Shown: piece by piece, positions 1-7,623 of the stretch
Position numbering within the stretch: position 1 is the stretch's first letter
How the letters are laid out: every line of letters starts with the position of its first letter
NCBI GenBank assembly: GCA_905233255.1
Contig: CAJOCN010000009.1
Location: 1-41,065 of the forward strand
Direction: 5' to 3'
From: Paludibacteraceae bacterium
GTDB lineage: Bacteria; Bacteroidota; Bacteroidia; Bacteroidales; Paludibacteraceae
DNA length: 41,065 nt
Made by a program: the position numbers and the translations under genes
The notes under the pieces: generated by a model
Told to the model about the DNA's origin: nothing
What the model saw: the letters and a program-made list of their open reading frames with translations, nothing else
Database searches by the model: none

Positions 1-39
1 GTAGTAAGGGAACTACAAGGGATAATCATAGTACCACCA

Positions 40-177
40 TCACTGATTTATTTTTTCTTTTGCTTCTTTTCTTTTTTCACCTTTCTTCCTCCTCGCGTTA
101 GTGGCTTTGGACTCGTTCGCGCTGATCTGAGCGGAATAGAATCGGTCAATGACCGAAAGATCAATTGTTTTTGACAT
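40..177 (-). CDS. small basic protein of unknown function
   Basis: A 45-residue lysine/arginine-rich protein that starts MSKTIDLSVIDRF and ends with the charged stretch KKGEKRKEAKEKINQ. I place the start at 177 because a longer in-frame reading to 288 would begin upstream of a Bacteroidota-type -7 element at 262-269, which would leave an untranslated leader of about 80 bases. No domain or family is recognised. The basic tail could bind nucleic acid, but that is only inference. The next gene upstream on the same strand (304-567) has its own promoter, so this is probably a separate transcript. It could be a chance ORF; the promoter is the main support. Confidence 0.5.
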   Translation of the reverse strand: MSKTIDLSVIDRFYSAQISANESKATNARRKKGEKRKEAKEKINQ

Positions 178-261
178 AATGTTTAATTTTTTGTGCCGGC
201 TGCCTATGGCCTCCGGCGGGTTAATAAAAATGCAACCGATCCCCATTTCGGAATTCGGCTG

Positions 262-269
262 CAAAAGTA
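262..269 (-). promoter_or_regulatory. -7 promoter element for the 45-aa gene
   Basis: The minus strand reads TACTTTTG followed by CAGCC, matching the Bacteroidota -7 consensus TAnnTTTG. No clear TTG lies 19-21 bp upstream, so the -33 element is weak. Confidence 0.5.
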
Positions 270-303
270 CGGCTTTTTGCACGAACAATCGAGAACTTAA
301 TTC

Positions 304-567
304 CTATTCGTGTTTGGAATGTTGTTTTTTCAGCATTTTGTTGATAGCTCGATGGTCATAGCCTAAAATAAGCGCTGTGTTTGCAGCCACATGCGGCCAG
401 CCGTGCATAACCTGATAATCATAAAAGAGGCGAAAGATCTGCTCTTTCACCTCTTTTACGTTCCACTCTACTCTACAGATGTTCTGCGGATCCTCCCCGA
501 GAACCTCTTCCATACGGGTACGGACGAACTCTACCGTCTCCGCACCCAAATCGATGTGATTTTTCAT
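304..567 (-). CDS. small hypothetical protein with HTH-like C-terminus
   Basis: An 87-residue protein starting MKNHIDLGAETVEFVRTRM. The C-terminal half (about residues 50-85) is predicted helical, and the segment GYDHRAINKMLKK looks like the recognition helix of a small helix-turn-helix, but I cannot name a family. It has its own promoter at 613-620 and is transcribed away from the hipB/hipA pair. The first 49 bases or so of this gene recur at 2608-2656 on the other side of hipA with four mismatches, so the genome has or had a paralogue. The start is supported by the repeated N-terminus, where the second copy keeps the same reading frame (NHTDLGAKTIEFVHTR). Confidence 0.68.
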   Translation of the reverse strand: MKNHIDLGAETVEFVRTRMEEVLGEDPQNICRVEWNVKEVKEQIFRLFYDYQVMHGWPHVAANTALILGYDHRAINKMLKKQHSKHE

Positions 568-612
568 TTGTGTTAACTTTTATTTGGTTTCTGGCACTAT
601 CGCCATTGCCCG

Positions 613-620
613 CAAAGTTA
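613..620 (-). promoter_or_regulatory. -7 promoter element for the 304-567 gene
   Basis: The minus strand reads TAACTTTG then CGGGC, a good TAnnTTTG match about 45 bp upstream of the start codon at 567. A convincing -33 TTG is not seen at the usual distance. Confidence 0.55.
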
Positions 621-700
621 ACATATTTTAACTTTTGTTTGTATAAATCGTATAGAAACGTTACAATTTTCACTTTTTTGCGATTTTTTTCTCCCAAAAG

Positions 701-731
701 TTGCACAAATGAATAAAAAACAGTAACTTTG
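701..731 (+). promoter_or_regulatory. promoter of hipBA
   Basis: TTG at 701-703 and TAACTTTG at 724-731 are separated by 20 bp, the standard Bacteroidota spacing. The hipB start codon is 75 bp downstream, leaving room for operator sequences in the leader. Confidence 0.7.
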
Positions 732-750
732 CAACGATTTTAAAACAAAG

Positions 751-766
751 CGTATTATATATTACG
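751..766 (+). promoter_or_regulatory. candidate HipB operator (imperfect palindrome)
   Basis: CGTATTATATATTACG is a 16-bp near-palindrome (arms CGTA/TACG) just downstream of the hipBA promoter. A second imperfect inverted repeat, GCGCA-AAA-TGTGC, follows at about 766-778. HipB-type antitoxins usually autorepress through palindromes near their promoter, so this is a reasonable operator candidate, unproven. Confidence 0.4.
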
Positions 767-806
767 CGCAAAATGTGCAATTAACATAAAATAAAATTAG
801 TTTTAC

Positions 807-1118
807 ATGAAGGATGTCTATCAATATTCGACGACGGAGATAATTCGTATCTTGGGGCTGCGAGCAAGAGCATACAGGATACGGATGGGGCTGACGCAGA
901 AAGAGTTAGCAGAACGTGCCGGTGTGTCTGTTCCGACATTGCAAGCTTTTGAGACAGGACAGGGTAAAGATATCTCGTTCAGTACACTGCTGCGCTTACT
1001 ACGAGGACTCGGACAATTGGATGGAGTAAACACATTGCTTGCGGAGATAGCAGAATCCCCCTATGATTTGCGCGGTAGTCAAGAACAGGTTAAGCGAGTA
1101 AGACACAAGAAATCATGA
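807..1118 (+). CDS. hipB: HipB-like XRE-family antitoxin
   Basis: A 103-residue protein with a classic Cro/C1 helix-turn-helix at about residues 20-70 (RMGLTQKELAERAGVS, then VPTLQAFETGQG). In HipA-HipB systems this protein neutralises the kinase and represses the operon. Its last four bases overlap the start of the HipA-like gene (ATGA), which is typical of translationally coupled toxin-antitoxin pairs. Promoter at 701-731 and a palindrome at 751-766 suit autoregulation. The C-terminus is lysine/arginine-rich. It could instead be a stand-alone regulator, but the coupling to a HipA homologue makes the antitoxin role likely. Confidence 0.88.
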   Translation: MKDVYQYSTTEIIRILGLRARAYRIRMGLTQKELAERAGVSVPTLQAFETGQGKDISFSTLLRLLRGLGQLDGVNTLLAEIAESPYDLRGSQEQVKRVRHKKS

Positions 1119-2602
1119 GACATATCATTCATATTTTCCTATGGGGTGAGGAGATTGGCGCGCTGGAATGGAAACCTCAGACAGGACGTTCGTTCTTTAC
1201 TTACAATCCGGCCTACATCAACAAAGGTGGCGTTTCGATTGCGCCACTAGCCGCACCCATTGACAAGGATGCATTGTATCGTTCGTTTGGCAGTGAAAAT
1301 GAACGTATCTTCCAACGGCTCCCTTCGTTTTTGGCTGATTCCTTGCCGGACGACTGGGGTAATACGCTGTTTGAGCATTGGCGTGCTGATCAGCATCTGG
1401 CTCCGGCAGAGGTGACTCCGTTGTACAAGTTGACATTCATTGGCAAGCGCGGAATGGGTGCGTTGGAGTTCGAACCGGATGCACAGTTGATGCCGTATGC
1501 CAAACCGGTGAATATAGGTGAGTTGGCACATTTGGCGCAGAAGATTTTTGTAGAACGCGAGGAAGCACATATCGCTCCGGATGAGGAGTTAACGAAGCAG
1601 ATGTTGATGGCAGTAGGTACGTCTGCCGGTGGACGCCAACCGAAAGCAATAATTGCTATCAACCGCGAGAGTGGTGAGATGCGTTCCGGTCAGATTGCCG
1701 GGCTGGATGGCTATGATTATTATATCTTGAAATTTGGCGATACAGAGCGCAGTTCGGCAGAATTGGAGATGACGTACTACGAGATGGCACGTGTGGCAAA
1801 AATAGAGATGATGCCATCTGAACTCAAACCGGCAGATGGTGAAAATCACTTTATGACGCAGCGATTTGATAGGCCGAATGGTGAGAAACTGCATACGCAG
1901 ACATTGGCAGCTATGGATCCGGATGCAAATAGCTACGAGCAACTACTACTCGTTTGTCGCAAGTTGCGTCTAACGGATGCTACTGCTGATGAAGTATTCC
2001 GGCGCATGGTTTTCAATTATCTCGCAAACAACACGGATGATCATAATAAAAACTTTGCATTTATTATGAATCGTCGCGGAGAATGGTCTCTCGCTCCGGC
2101 ATATGACATGACGTACATCTTCAACCGACGTGGATTTCTTCCGGAACATACGCATTGTCTGCTGATGCGTGGCAAATATGCAGACTGGACGAAAGAGGAT
2201 GTGATGCTGTTTGCTGCGGATAATGGTATCCGAGATGCAGAGAAGATTATCCGTCAAGTAGCAGATGCTGTGATGCAGTTTAGAACTTTGGCAGAGAAGA
2301 ATGGCGTGAAAGCGGAGTGGATTGGACGCATTGAAGAGTGCTTACAGGGGCATCTGCGTGAATGGGGATTTGATATCCCTGCCCGGGAACTCGCTTGGAT
2401 TACTGTGGATGGAAAGCACATATCCAACGTCTATTTGGAGCAAGCGTACAAAGGTAACATTCATCTAAACGCTACGGTTGATGATTCGCCACGTCGTTGG
2501 ATCTTCCGGCCGTCACTACCGGAATACAAGCTAATCACCGAGCAAGGAATTGCGAATATATCACAAGAACAACTGAAACAATGGGTTGAAGAAAGAATAT
2601 GA
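1115..2602 (+). CDS. hipA: HipA-like serine/threonine kinase toxin
   Basis: A 495-residue HipA-family protein with the N-terminal HipA_N region (about 1-110) and the C-terminal kinase-like HipA_C region (about 160-400). Visible motifs are VGTSAGGRQPKA (168-177; Ser170 sits where E. coli HipA carries its autophosphorylated P-loop serine), the catalytic loop NNTDDHNKNF (305-314) and the metal-binding segment APAYDMTY (327-334). Family members phosphorylate glutamyl-tRNA synthetase or related targets and cause dormancy; the target here is unknown. The protein is longer than E. coli HipA (440 residues), with an extra C-terminal segment of about 75 residues after ARELAWITVDGK that has no assigned role. 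All key residues appear intact, so it is probably active and held in check by the overlapping antitoxin gene. Confidence 0.9.
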   Translation: MRHIIHIFLWGEEIGALEWKPQTGRSFFTYNPAYINKGGVSIAPLAAPIDKDALYRSFGSENERIFQRLPSFLADSLPDDWGNTLFEHWRADQHLAPAEVTPLYKLTFIGKRGMGALEFEPDAQLMPYAKPVNIGELAHLAQKIFVEREEAHIAPDEELTKQMLMAVGTSAGGRQPKAIIAINRESGEMRSGQIAGLDGYDYYILKFGDTERSSAELEMTYYEMARVAKIEMMPSELKPADGENHFMTQRFDRPNGEKLHTQTLAAMDPDANSYEQLLLVCRKLRLTDATADEVFRRMVFNYLANNTDDHNKNFAFIMNRRGEWSLAPAYDMTYIFNRRGFLPEHTHCLLMRGKYADWTKEDVMLFAADNGIRDAEKIIRQVADAVMQFRTLAEKNGVKAEWIGRIEECLQGHLREWGFDIPARELAWITVDGKHISNVYLEQAYKGNIHLNATVDDSPRRWIFRPSLPEYKLITEQGIANISQEQLKQWVEERI

Positions 2603-2607
2603 AGATC

Positions 2608-2656
2608 ACGGGTATGGACGAACTCTATCGTCTTCGCACCCAAATCGGTGTGATTT
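2608..2656 (-). pseudogene. 5' fragment of a paralogue of the 304-567 gene
   Basis: These 49 bases match 514-562 at 45 of 49 positions, in the same orientation. They encode NHTDLGAKTIEFVHTR, against NHIDLGAETVEFVRTR in the intact gene. The homology stops at 2607, five bases after the hipA stop codon, so only the beginning of the second gene is left. The spelled-out reading lacks a proper ATG at the equivalent place. A mutated promoter lies directly upstream (2662-2692). Together these suggest a dead gene truncated by a rearrangement next to hipA. Confidence 0.7.
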
Positions 2657-2661
2657 AGACA

Positions 2662-2692
2662 GAACAGTACTGCTTTTTTCTGATATATGCAA
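2662..2692 (-). promoter_or_regulatory. decayed promoter upstream of the truncated paralogue
   Basis: On the minus strand TTG (2690-2692) is followed by CATATATCAGAAAAAAGCAG (20 bp) and then TACTGTTC in place of TAnnTTTG. The spacer closely matches the spacers of intact promoters at 38451 and 37231, so this looks like a former promoter whose -7 box has mutated. Confidence 0.5.
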
Positions 2693-2713
2693 GGATTTGA
2701 TGAAAATTCGACA

Positions 2714-2741
2714 AAAAAATCGCCCCGAAGAGCGATTTTTT
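2714..2741. terminator. bidirectional intrinsic terminator between hipA and the ATPase remnant
   Basis: Perfect 10-bp inverted repeat AAAAAATCGC / GCGATTTTTT around the loop CCCGAAGA. It has a T-run on either strand and so could stop transcription from both sides. The same stem-loop design recurs at 26065-26098. Confidence 0.75.
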
Positions 2742-2751
2742 AGCGGTATGC

Positions 2752-2985
2752 TTAGTATAGAAAACCGAACAGCCAGAGAGGCAGTTTGTTGCCATACGGG
2801 TATTCCATGTCATCCGCAAGGATGTAGGAATCCGGTATATCGGCTATCTGGGTATAGTCCTTGTCTGCTCCTCCTACTTTGATCGTATATTTGCCATCGA
2901 CCAGAAAATCACCTTTCGACTTGCCATATTCCACCAAATGGGCTTGCGCCAGTTGGTTCACAGCAAAAGTCTCGCGGACGGTACC
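2752..2985 (-). pseudogene. C-terminal remnant of an AAA/DUF4143-type ATPase
   Basis: The reading GTVRETFAVNQL, GDFLVDGKYTIKVGGADK and PYGNKLPLWLFGFLY is the characteristic last ~77 residues of a Bacteroidota AAA ATPase subfamily that carries a nuclease-like C-terminal domain. The Walker A and B regions are absent from the sequence upstream; the frame stays open to 3087 but gives no recognisable ATPase sequence. A promoter with a mutated -7 box is found at 3156-3186. It is therefore a truncated gene. The other ATPase in the window (37284-38423) has a different C-terminus, so this is not a copy of it. Confidence 0.75.
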
Positions 2986-3155
2986 GATGATTATTATATT
3001 GAGCAATCTATCCTCATTTGTGCTTTTTGTATTGAGCACAAATTGAATATATGTGTTTTCCGTAATAAACACAAATCCGTTGCACATATGCCCCGCAAGA
3101 TGCGACTGTACGTTCGGAGGGAACCCACCCTAAATTTATTTAGGGAAGGGGCGTG

Positions 3156-3186
3156 CCGAAGTACAACAAATTTTGCACATACGCAA
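3156..3186 (-). promoter_or_regulatory. decayed promoter facing the ATPase remnant
   Basis: On the minus strand TTG (3184-3186) starts TTGCGTATGTGCAAAA, and 20 bp after TTG comes TACTTCGG where TAnnTTTG is expected. The first part matches the intact promoters at 37231-37261 and 38594-38624 closely, so this appears to be an inactivated relative. Confidence 0.5.
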
Positions 3187-3424
3187 GAAAAAAATGACTT
3201 GTGGCTTGTTTTTTAGAAGATTGTACTGTCTAATAGAGGGGTATATTTTGAAATCCGGTGCAAAGGTAGTGCTTTTCTTCGACATGAGCGACCACACAAT
3301 CGTGGGCGATCCCCTTTTCCATGAACCGGTAGGCATAGCAAAAATTGATACTTGGTCATTGTGTCTAACCGGCAGGGAAAAACCACAGGTGACATGCCCG
3401 CAGAGGTCTGCCTATAGACAGAAA

Positions 3425-3454
3425 TACCCCGCTACGCTCACGCGCAACGGGGTA
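3425..3454. other. GC-rich hairpin
   Basis: Seven-base arms TACCCCG/CGGGGTA enclose a smaller CGC-TCAC-GCG stem. There is no T-run beside it, so it is not a typical intrinsic terminator. Confidence 0.4.
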
Positions 3455-3590
3455 CAGTGATTTACCGCATTACATAGTAGGATTAGGTTATGTGAATTTA
3501 ATAGTGTCTTCGTACTACTTAATTTTTAATATTTTTCAGTAATAAATAACAAAAGCGGTAAATCCAATATGTCAAAGATCTCGTTAGTAA

Positions 3591-3639
3591 CCTTGCGGCG
3601 AACCAACGCCGCAAGGCCGGTATAGGGCAGAAGCCCTAT
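3591..3639 (-). terminator. tandem hairpins at the end of the starch operon
   Basis: Two perfect stem-loops lie just after the stop codon at 3644: ATAGGGC/GCCCTAT around AGAA (3622-3639) and CCTTGCGGCG/CGCCGCAAGG around a 6-base loop (3591-3616). Neither is followed by a U-tract, so they may block 3' exonucleases or assist a factor-dependent stop. Confidence 0.55.
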
Positions 3640-3643
3640 GCAT

Positions 3644-4468
3644 TTATTTCACCTCTGCGCCGAGGGCATTGAAGGTCTTGCCATCGCGGATGATGACGAG
3701 CTGACCATTCACGATACGCTTAACGGTTTTGCCTTCTGCCGGAATGTTCTCAACAGCCGATTGACCACCTTCGGTCACACCTTCAGCGGTTACCACGAGG
3801 TTGTAGTCGCGTGCCTCGGTGATGTCAAAGAGCTGGCGTTGGTCACCCTCCAGTCCTTCACCTACATTGTTATGGAAGATGAGATGCAGTGCCGGAGTTG
3901 CACCTTCTGCTATCTGGAACGTGAAGTCATTGCCTTGTGCACCGGGCCAACCGCCGGTGATCTCATTCGGTGTACCCCACTCATAGAGGTAGAATGTATC
4001 CCAACCGGTGTTGTTGGTCACATAGATATGATAGGTGTTGTATGTGACAGGTTCGCTCTGACCATATACAGTCCATGAACCGTCGCATCCGGGGTCACCC
4101 CATACGGCATCTGTGGAAGAGATCACAAAGAGGTCGTTATCCCCGATCTCCGAGACAGGCAGATCTTTGGTCTTCGCGCCCCAGTTGTCGTTGTTCTGGC
4201 TGGAACGGGCGAAAATGATTGCGTTGTAGCCAGTCAAATCAAAATCGATAGACCAGATATGTTGCGTTGCATCCACCTCGGTCATGAGTTGTCCGGGCCA
4301 ATCCGCATTGCTGCCGTTGTCGCCATAGGCATAGAGGCTGATAGCTGCGGTGTTGCCTTGGTCATCACCAACCCACCACCAGTCATACGGCATCTGGCAA
4401 TAAATAGTCTTTGCGCTCATCGTCATTGCGGCGAGAAGCATGAACAGAAAAGAAGTGATCTTTTTCAT
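3644..4468 (-). CDS. secreted protein with two starch-binding-type modules
   Basis: A 274-residue protein with a signal peptide (MKKITSFLFMLLAAMTMSA) and two modules of the type seen repeatedly in this locus: about residues 22-130 (SLYAYGDNG, then ADWPGQ) and about 145-232 (FYLYEWGTP, then GGWPGAQG). The paired aromatic and GGWPG residues resemble CBM26-like starch-binding modules. No catalytic domain is present. The last 25 or so residues (KRIVNGQLVIIRDGK onward) form a tail shared with three other large secreted proteins here. It is the last gene of the run, 20 bases after the amylase gene, and is followed by tandem hairpins. The likely role is holding starch or oligosaccharides at the cell surface or outside; there is no direct proof of ligand. 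Confidence 0.8.
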   Translation of the reverse strand: MKKITSFLFMLLAAMTMSAKTIYCQMPYDWWWVGDDQGNTAAISLYAYGDNGSNADWPGQLMTEVDATQHIWSIDFDLTGYNAIIFARSSQNNDNWGAKTKDLPVSEIGDNDLFVISSTDAVWGDPGCDGSWTVYGQSEPVTYNTYHIYVTNNTGWDTFYLYEWGTPNEITGGWPGAQGNDFTFQIAEGATPALHLIFHNNVGEGLEGDQRQLFDITEARDYNLVVTAEGVTEGGQSAVENIPAEGKTVKRIVNGQLVIIRDGKTFNALGAEVK

Positions 4469-4488
4469 AATAATTTTGTTTTTAAGGG

Positions 4489-6387
4489 TTAATAATTATT
4501 TATTATCAGTGCACCTTGTGCATTGAATATTCTGTTTTCGCAGAGGAGGAGCAATTGTCCGTTGCTAAGAATTTTACGAACCTGGGGTGATTGCAGATCG
4601 CTTGCGTGCGTGTTCTCTATGCCTGTAGATACAGAGGGAAAGGCGGGGGAGACAAATATCTGATAGCCTTTCGCCGGCAGATGAATGACGGGTGAAGCGG
4701 ATAGATAGACATCCTCGGTACTGAAACCGGAAGCGATGGTACGACTATCCAGCACACGGGTATAATTCGCCGGAGTTACCGCGGAGAGGGTAACATCCGT
4801 ATCGGAGGTACCGAAATTGATGATGACCAGCACGGTGTTGTTTCCTTGGGTTTTGCGATAAGCCATAACAGAAGGTCTGTTGGTTGAAAGGATGGTCGTA
4901 TTTCCCCGTGTGGTTGCCGTTCCGTCCGCGAGTGCGGGCATCGTATGCTTCAGCGCAATGAGGGCACGGATGGTATTGGCGACGGGACGGTTAGCAGAGG
5001 TTATCTGCCAGTTGATGGTATTGCGGTTGAAATAATTGAGGATCGCAGGCTGCGCCACTTCCTGACCGTTATAGAGTAGCGGCATACCATAGAGGGTGAA
5101 GAACAGGACGGTCAGCGGCGCAAGGTTGGATCCCACCTGCGAGAGATAATTGGAACTGAAATTATCGCCAATATCGTCGTGGTTAGTGAGATATACCATG
5201 CTGTTCATCGAGGCATAATTAGCTGTATTCAGGAGATTTAGCAGTCGTTGCGCCTCGGAGCGGAGATTGGAGATATCGGAACCTGTTCCCACGGATTTGA
5301 GGGCGGTATTGAACTGCCATCCGTAATCATACTGAAATCCCGCGGCATAGAGGGAAGGTTGGGGAATAAAATCCGCCTCACCGAGCATCTCCACGCGTTT
5401 GGAACGGGTGTTGTTCTGCAACGCCGGTATGGCTTGCTGCCAATAAGAAACAGGGATAGCCGGAGAGGAGACATAGTCGCAGCGGAAACCGTCTATATCG
5501 GCTGTATTGACCCAGTATAGCATGGCGGACGTCATCGCATTCCGCAGGGCAGCGGAGTTATAGTTGAGTTGATAGACATCGCCGTAATTATTGGGGTGAA
5601 CGATCGCTCCGTTCTGCCAGACGTAATATTCCGGATGGGAGGACACCCACTCATGATCGAGCCCTGTATGGTTGGGCACCCAGTCGAGCCAGACCGCCAT
5701 GCCGAGCCGATGCGCCTCCGCCACAAAATCCTGCAGATCGGTGAGGGAGCCATGATCGGGATTGACAGCAGTGAAGTTGCTCGGCGCATACGGGCTGCCG
5801 AGGGTGCCGATCCTGCCCTGCACGCTGCGGGGATATATAGGCATAAGCCAGATGATATCAATACCCAGTTTTCTCAATTCAGGGAGCCTGTTCTGCGCCG
5901 CAGCGAGCGTACCGGCGGAGGTGAAATCATAGAGGTTGAGTTCGTATATCACCCTATTGGCAGAGGAGACAGGAGTCGTATTATCCACAGCGAGTGTTCC
6001 GGCAACAGGCATAGGGACAGAAGGAGCCTCTATCTCCTCCATACCGGAAGTAGTAGCCCGGAAATAATAATCCCGTGCAAGGGAGACATCAAAATCGGGG
6101 AGCTGTGTGTTGCTGTCACCGTTGTTATTGGCGATAAGATGGTAATTGACCGGAGCGGAAGGCGCAGCATTATAGGTGAAGGTCTTGAACCCCACTCCGT
6201 TGATGAGGGTTACGGAGGGGTTCTTCGCCCCGGGCCATCCTCCATATAACTCCGAGTCACCCCAGACATAGAGGGCGAAGTTATTCCCCCAGCCTGTCTG
6301 GTCATCGATATAGAAACGGAAAGTATCTGCCCTCGCGATGAGGGAATACAGCACGATAGTGATTATGATTAATATGCGGCGGGTCAT
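4489..6387 (-). CDS. GH13 alpha-amylase with N-terminal starch-binding module
   Basis: A 632-residue secreted enzyme. After a signal peptide (about 1-20) comes one CBM26-like module (22-115; LYVWGD and GGWPGAKN). The GH13 barrel follows with all four conserved regions: DWVPNH (235-240), GFRCDYV with the nucleophile D304, LGEAD with the acid E337, and NHDD (402-405). A C-terminal beta domain precedes the shared tail (RKILSNGQLLLL). It should cut internal alpha-1,4 bonds in starch or maltooligosaccharides. Unlike the other GH13 protein at 12630 it has no lipobox, so it is either periplasmic or exported and attached by its tail. A heptamer repeat array fills the 43-bp gap to the gene upstream. 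Confidence 0.92.
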   Translation of the reverse strand: MTRRILIIITIVLYSLIARADTFRFYIDDQTGWGNNFALYVWGDSELYGGWPGAKNPSVTLINGVGFKTFTYNAAPSAPVNYHLIANNNGDSNTQLPDFDVSLARDYYFRATTSGMEEIEAPSVPMPVAGTLAVDNTTPVSSANRVIYELNLYDFTSAGTLAAAQNRLPELRKLGIDIIWLMPIYPRSVQGRIGTLGSPYAPSNFTAVNPDHGSLTDLQDFVAEAHRLGMAVWLDWVPNHTGLDHEWVSSHPEYYVWQNGAIVHPNNYGDVYQLNYNSAALRNAMTSAMLYWVNTADIDGFRCDYVSSPAIPVSYWQQAIPALQNNTRSKRVEMLGEADFIPQPSLYAAGFQYDYGWQFNTALKSVGTGSDISNLRSEAQRLLNLLNTANYASMNSMVYLTNHDDIGDNFSSNYLSQVGSNLAPLTVLFFTLYGMPLLYNGQEVAQPAILNYFNRNTINWQITSANRPVANTIRALIALKHTMPALADGTATTRGNTTILSTNRPSVMAYRKTQGNNTVLVIINFGTSDTDVTLSAVTPANYTRVLDSRTIASGFSTEDVYLSASPVIHLPAKGYQIFVSPAFPSVSTGIENTHASDLQSPQVRKILSNGQLLLLCENRIFNAQGALIINNY

Positions 6388-6393
6388 AGGGAT

Positions 6394-6430
6394 ATTGGTT
6401 ATTGGTGATTAGTTATTGGTGATTGGTGAT
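6394..6430. repeat. heptamer tandem repeat array in the operon spacer
   Basis: About five units of a degenerate 7-mer, TTGGTGA (variants TTGGTTA and TTAGTTA), occupy almost the whole spacer between the stop codon at 6431 and the start codon at 6387. Confidence 0.8.
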
Positions 6431-7240
6431 TTATTCCCGGATCAAGAAGCATCCGTCGCAATTTTCTATTACCGGATCGGTGGACTCGGTATAGAAGACG
6501 GCAGTAAGGGAGACATTGGTGGAGGGCATGGAGAATACATAGTTGGCAGCCGTAGAAACGATGCTACCGTTTGCATCCCGCCATCCGAAGAAGGCATAGC
6601 CGGTTTCCGGCGTAGCCACGAGATTAACCGCTGTGCCTTCCTCCACTGCTGCTCCCCTGAAGATATTATCCCCTCCGGCAGTATGGGTTCCTACCGAGCC
6701 ATGATCGCCGGCAGAGAAATACACCCGCGGGGTAGTGGAAGGCAGAGCACCACTCGTTTGCCAAACGGGGCCGGTACTGGTCAATTTACAATAGTACTGA
6801 TGAGTTCCTAAATCCGTAACAGAGGCAGGATATTGCCACCATCCGTGCCAAGTATTATTGCCCGTTTGGTACTGCATACAATTTTGCTGAGGTATATATA
6901 TGCCATGCTCCAATGTTAGAACCAAGTAGGTCAATCCGGTACTTTTCTGATAATTATCCCAACCAAGTTGCGTTACCCCCGTATTAAGCGGTTCACTGCT
7001 ATCGAAAGTAATATCAGAGGTTTGAAAGTTCACCGATTCGTTCCTTGTTCCATCATAATTAACCTGTTTTCCTTGGGAGGTAGCATTATTGAATAGTTGA
7101 AACTGCGTTACAGTACCGTCAATATCGGTAAAATCAAAATAGTATGTACCGGCAGGCATGGTTATTTGATCCGCCCAAGCGGTTTGCGCGCAGCAGAATA
7201 TGGCCGCAGCGAGGAGGGTAATATACAATTTTTTTAACAT
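6431..7240 (-). CDS. secreted protein with InlB-type beta repeat
   Basis: A 269-residue protein with a signal peptide (MLKKLYITLLAAAIFCCAQTA). The N-terminal part (about 25-165) is an unrecognised beta-rich domain with many aromatic residues. The C-terminal part (about 175-255) is a divergent InlB B-repeat / Flg_new-like module (YAFFGWRDANGS and SMPSTNVSLTAVF). These modules are common in Bacteroidota surface proteins, where they act as spacers or adhesins. It lacks the C-terminal tail of its neighbours and ends CDGCFLIRE, with two cysteines. It sits between the small tail-anchored protein and the amylase in the starch run, so a role in surface assembly or starch contact is possible, but not shown. 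Confidence 0.7.
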   Translation of the reverse strand: MLKKLYITLLAAAIFCCAQTAWADQITMPAGTYYFDFTDIDGTVTQFQLFNNATSQGKQVNYDGTRNESVNFQTSDITFDSSEPLNTGVTQLGWDNYQKSTGLTYLVLTLEHGIYIPQQNCMQYQTGNNTWHGWWQYPASVTDLGTHQYYCKLTSTGPVWQTSGALPSTTPRVYFSAGDHGSVGTHTAGGDNIFRGAAVEEGTAVNLVATPETGYAFFGWRDANGSIVSTAANYVFSMPSTNVSLTAVFYTESTDPVIENCDGCFLIRE

Positions 7241-7242
7241 GA

Positions 7243-7605
7243 CTATTGTTTTGCTTTTTTGTTAAACAAGTTTTTATGCGCGATACGCAACGTGAAAAGT
7301 GCAGCGAAAGCCAACAAACACCACGCCTCTCCGACAGGAGAACCGGGATCCTGGTATCCACCTTCCTTACCTTCTCCGAAATCGGATTTACGGACTGAGC
7401 CGATCCGTTTGGGAGAATTGGTTTCATAGGTTGTGGTAGCCTGTTGCGGCGCTGCCATGGCACCCACAGGCATTACCTGCGGAGTGTACATACTGCCGGA
7501 GCCTTGCATAACAGAGGTGGACTTCCAGTCCTGCGCCCTTAGCGAGAGGGAGAAAGGGCAACTCATTACGATGCACACTATTACGAAAATCAATCTCTTC
7601 TTCAT
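7243..7605 (-). CDS. small exported protein with C-terminal membrane tail
   Basis: A 120-residue protein with an N-terminal signal peptide (MKKRLIFVIVCIVMSC through SLRAQ) and a low-complexity middle. Near the end comes PGSPVGEAW, then a hydrophobic stretch of about 15 residues and the basic end RIAHKNLFNKKAKQ. This motif-membrane-basic order resembles the cell-surface sorting tails of exosortase or sortase substrates, though the motif itself is not one I can name. Another in-frame start is four codons upstream (7617); I chose 7605 because the signal peptide then begins MKKR. It lies 18 bases after the 1659-aa gene and 2 bases before the 269-aa gene, so it belongs to the same transcript. Confidence 0.65.
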   Translation of the reverse strand: MKKRLIFVIVCIVMSCPFSLSLRAQDWKSTSVMQGSGSMYTPQVMPVGAMAAPQQATTTYETNSPKRIGSVRKSDFGEGKEGGYQDPGSPVGEAWCLLAFAALFTLRIAHKNLFNKKAKQ

Positions 7606-7623
7606 ACTGCTATGCATTAGTGA

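Larger units (their letters stand above)
3016..3590. other. decayed intergenic stretch, no intact gene seen
   Basis: No open reading frame here has a recognisable product. It contains a TTTGTGC/GCACAAA inverted repeat near 3016-3041, a degenerate promoter (3156-3186), a second -7-like element TACCTTTGCACC on the minus strand at 3261-3268 without a TTG at -33, and a hairpin at 3425-3454. The orphan promoters suggest that gene 5' ends have been deleted. Confidence 0.5.

Noticed and set aside
2461..2643. 60-codon minus-strand frame starting MGAKTIEFVHTR
   Set aside because: Only the first dozen residues match the 304-567 protein; the rest runs antisense through hipA. I record the true fragment as a pseudogene instead.
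3136..3460. several short frames on both strands near 3136-3460
   Set aside because: None matches a known family, they overlap each other, and the region carries dead promoters; no gene call can be supported.
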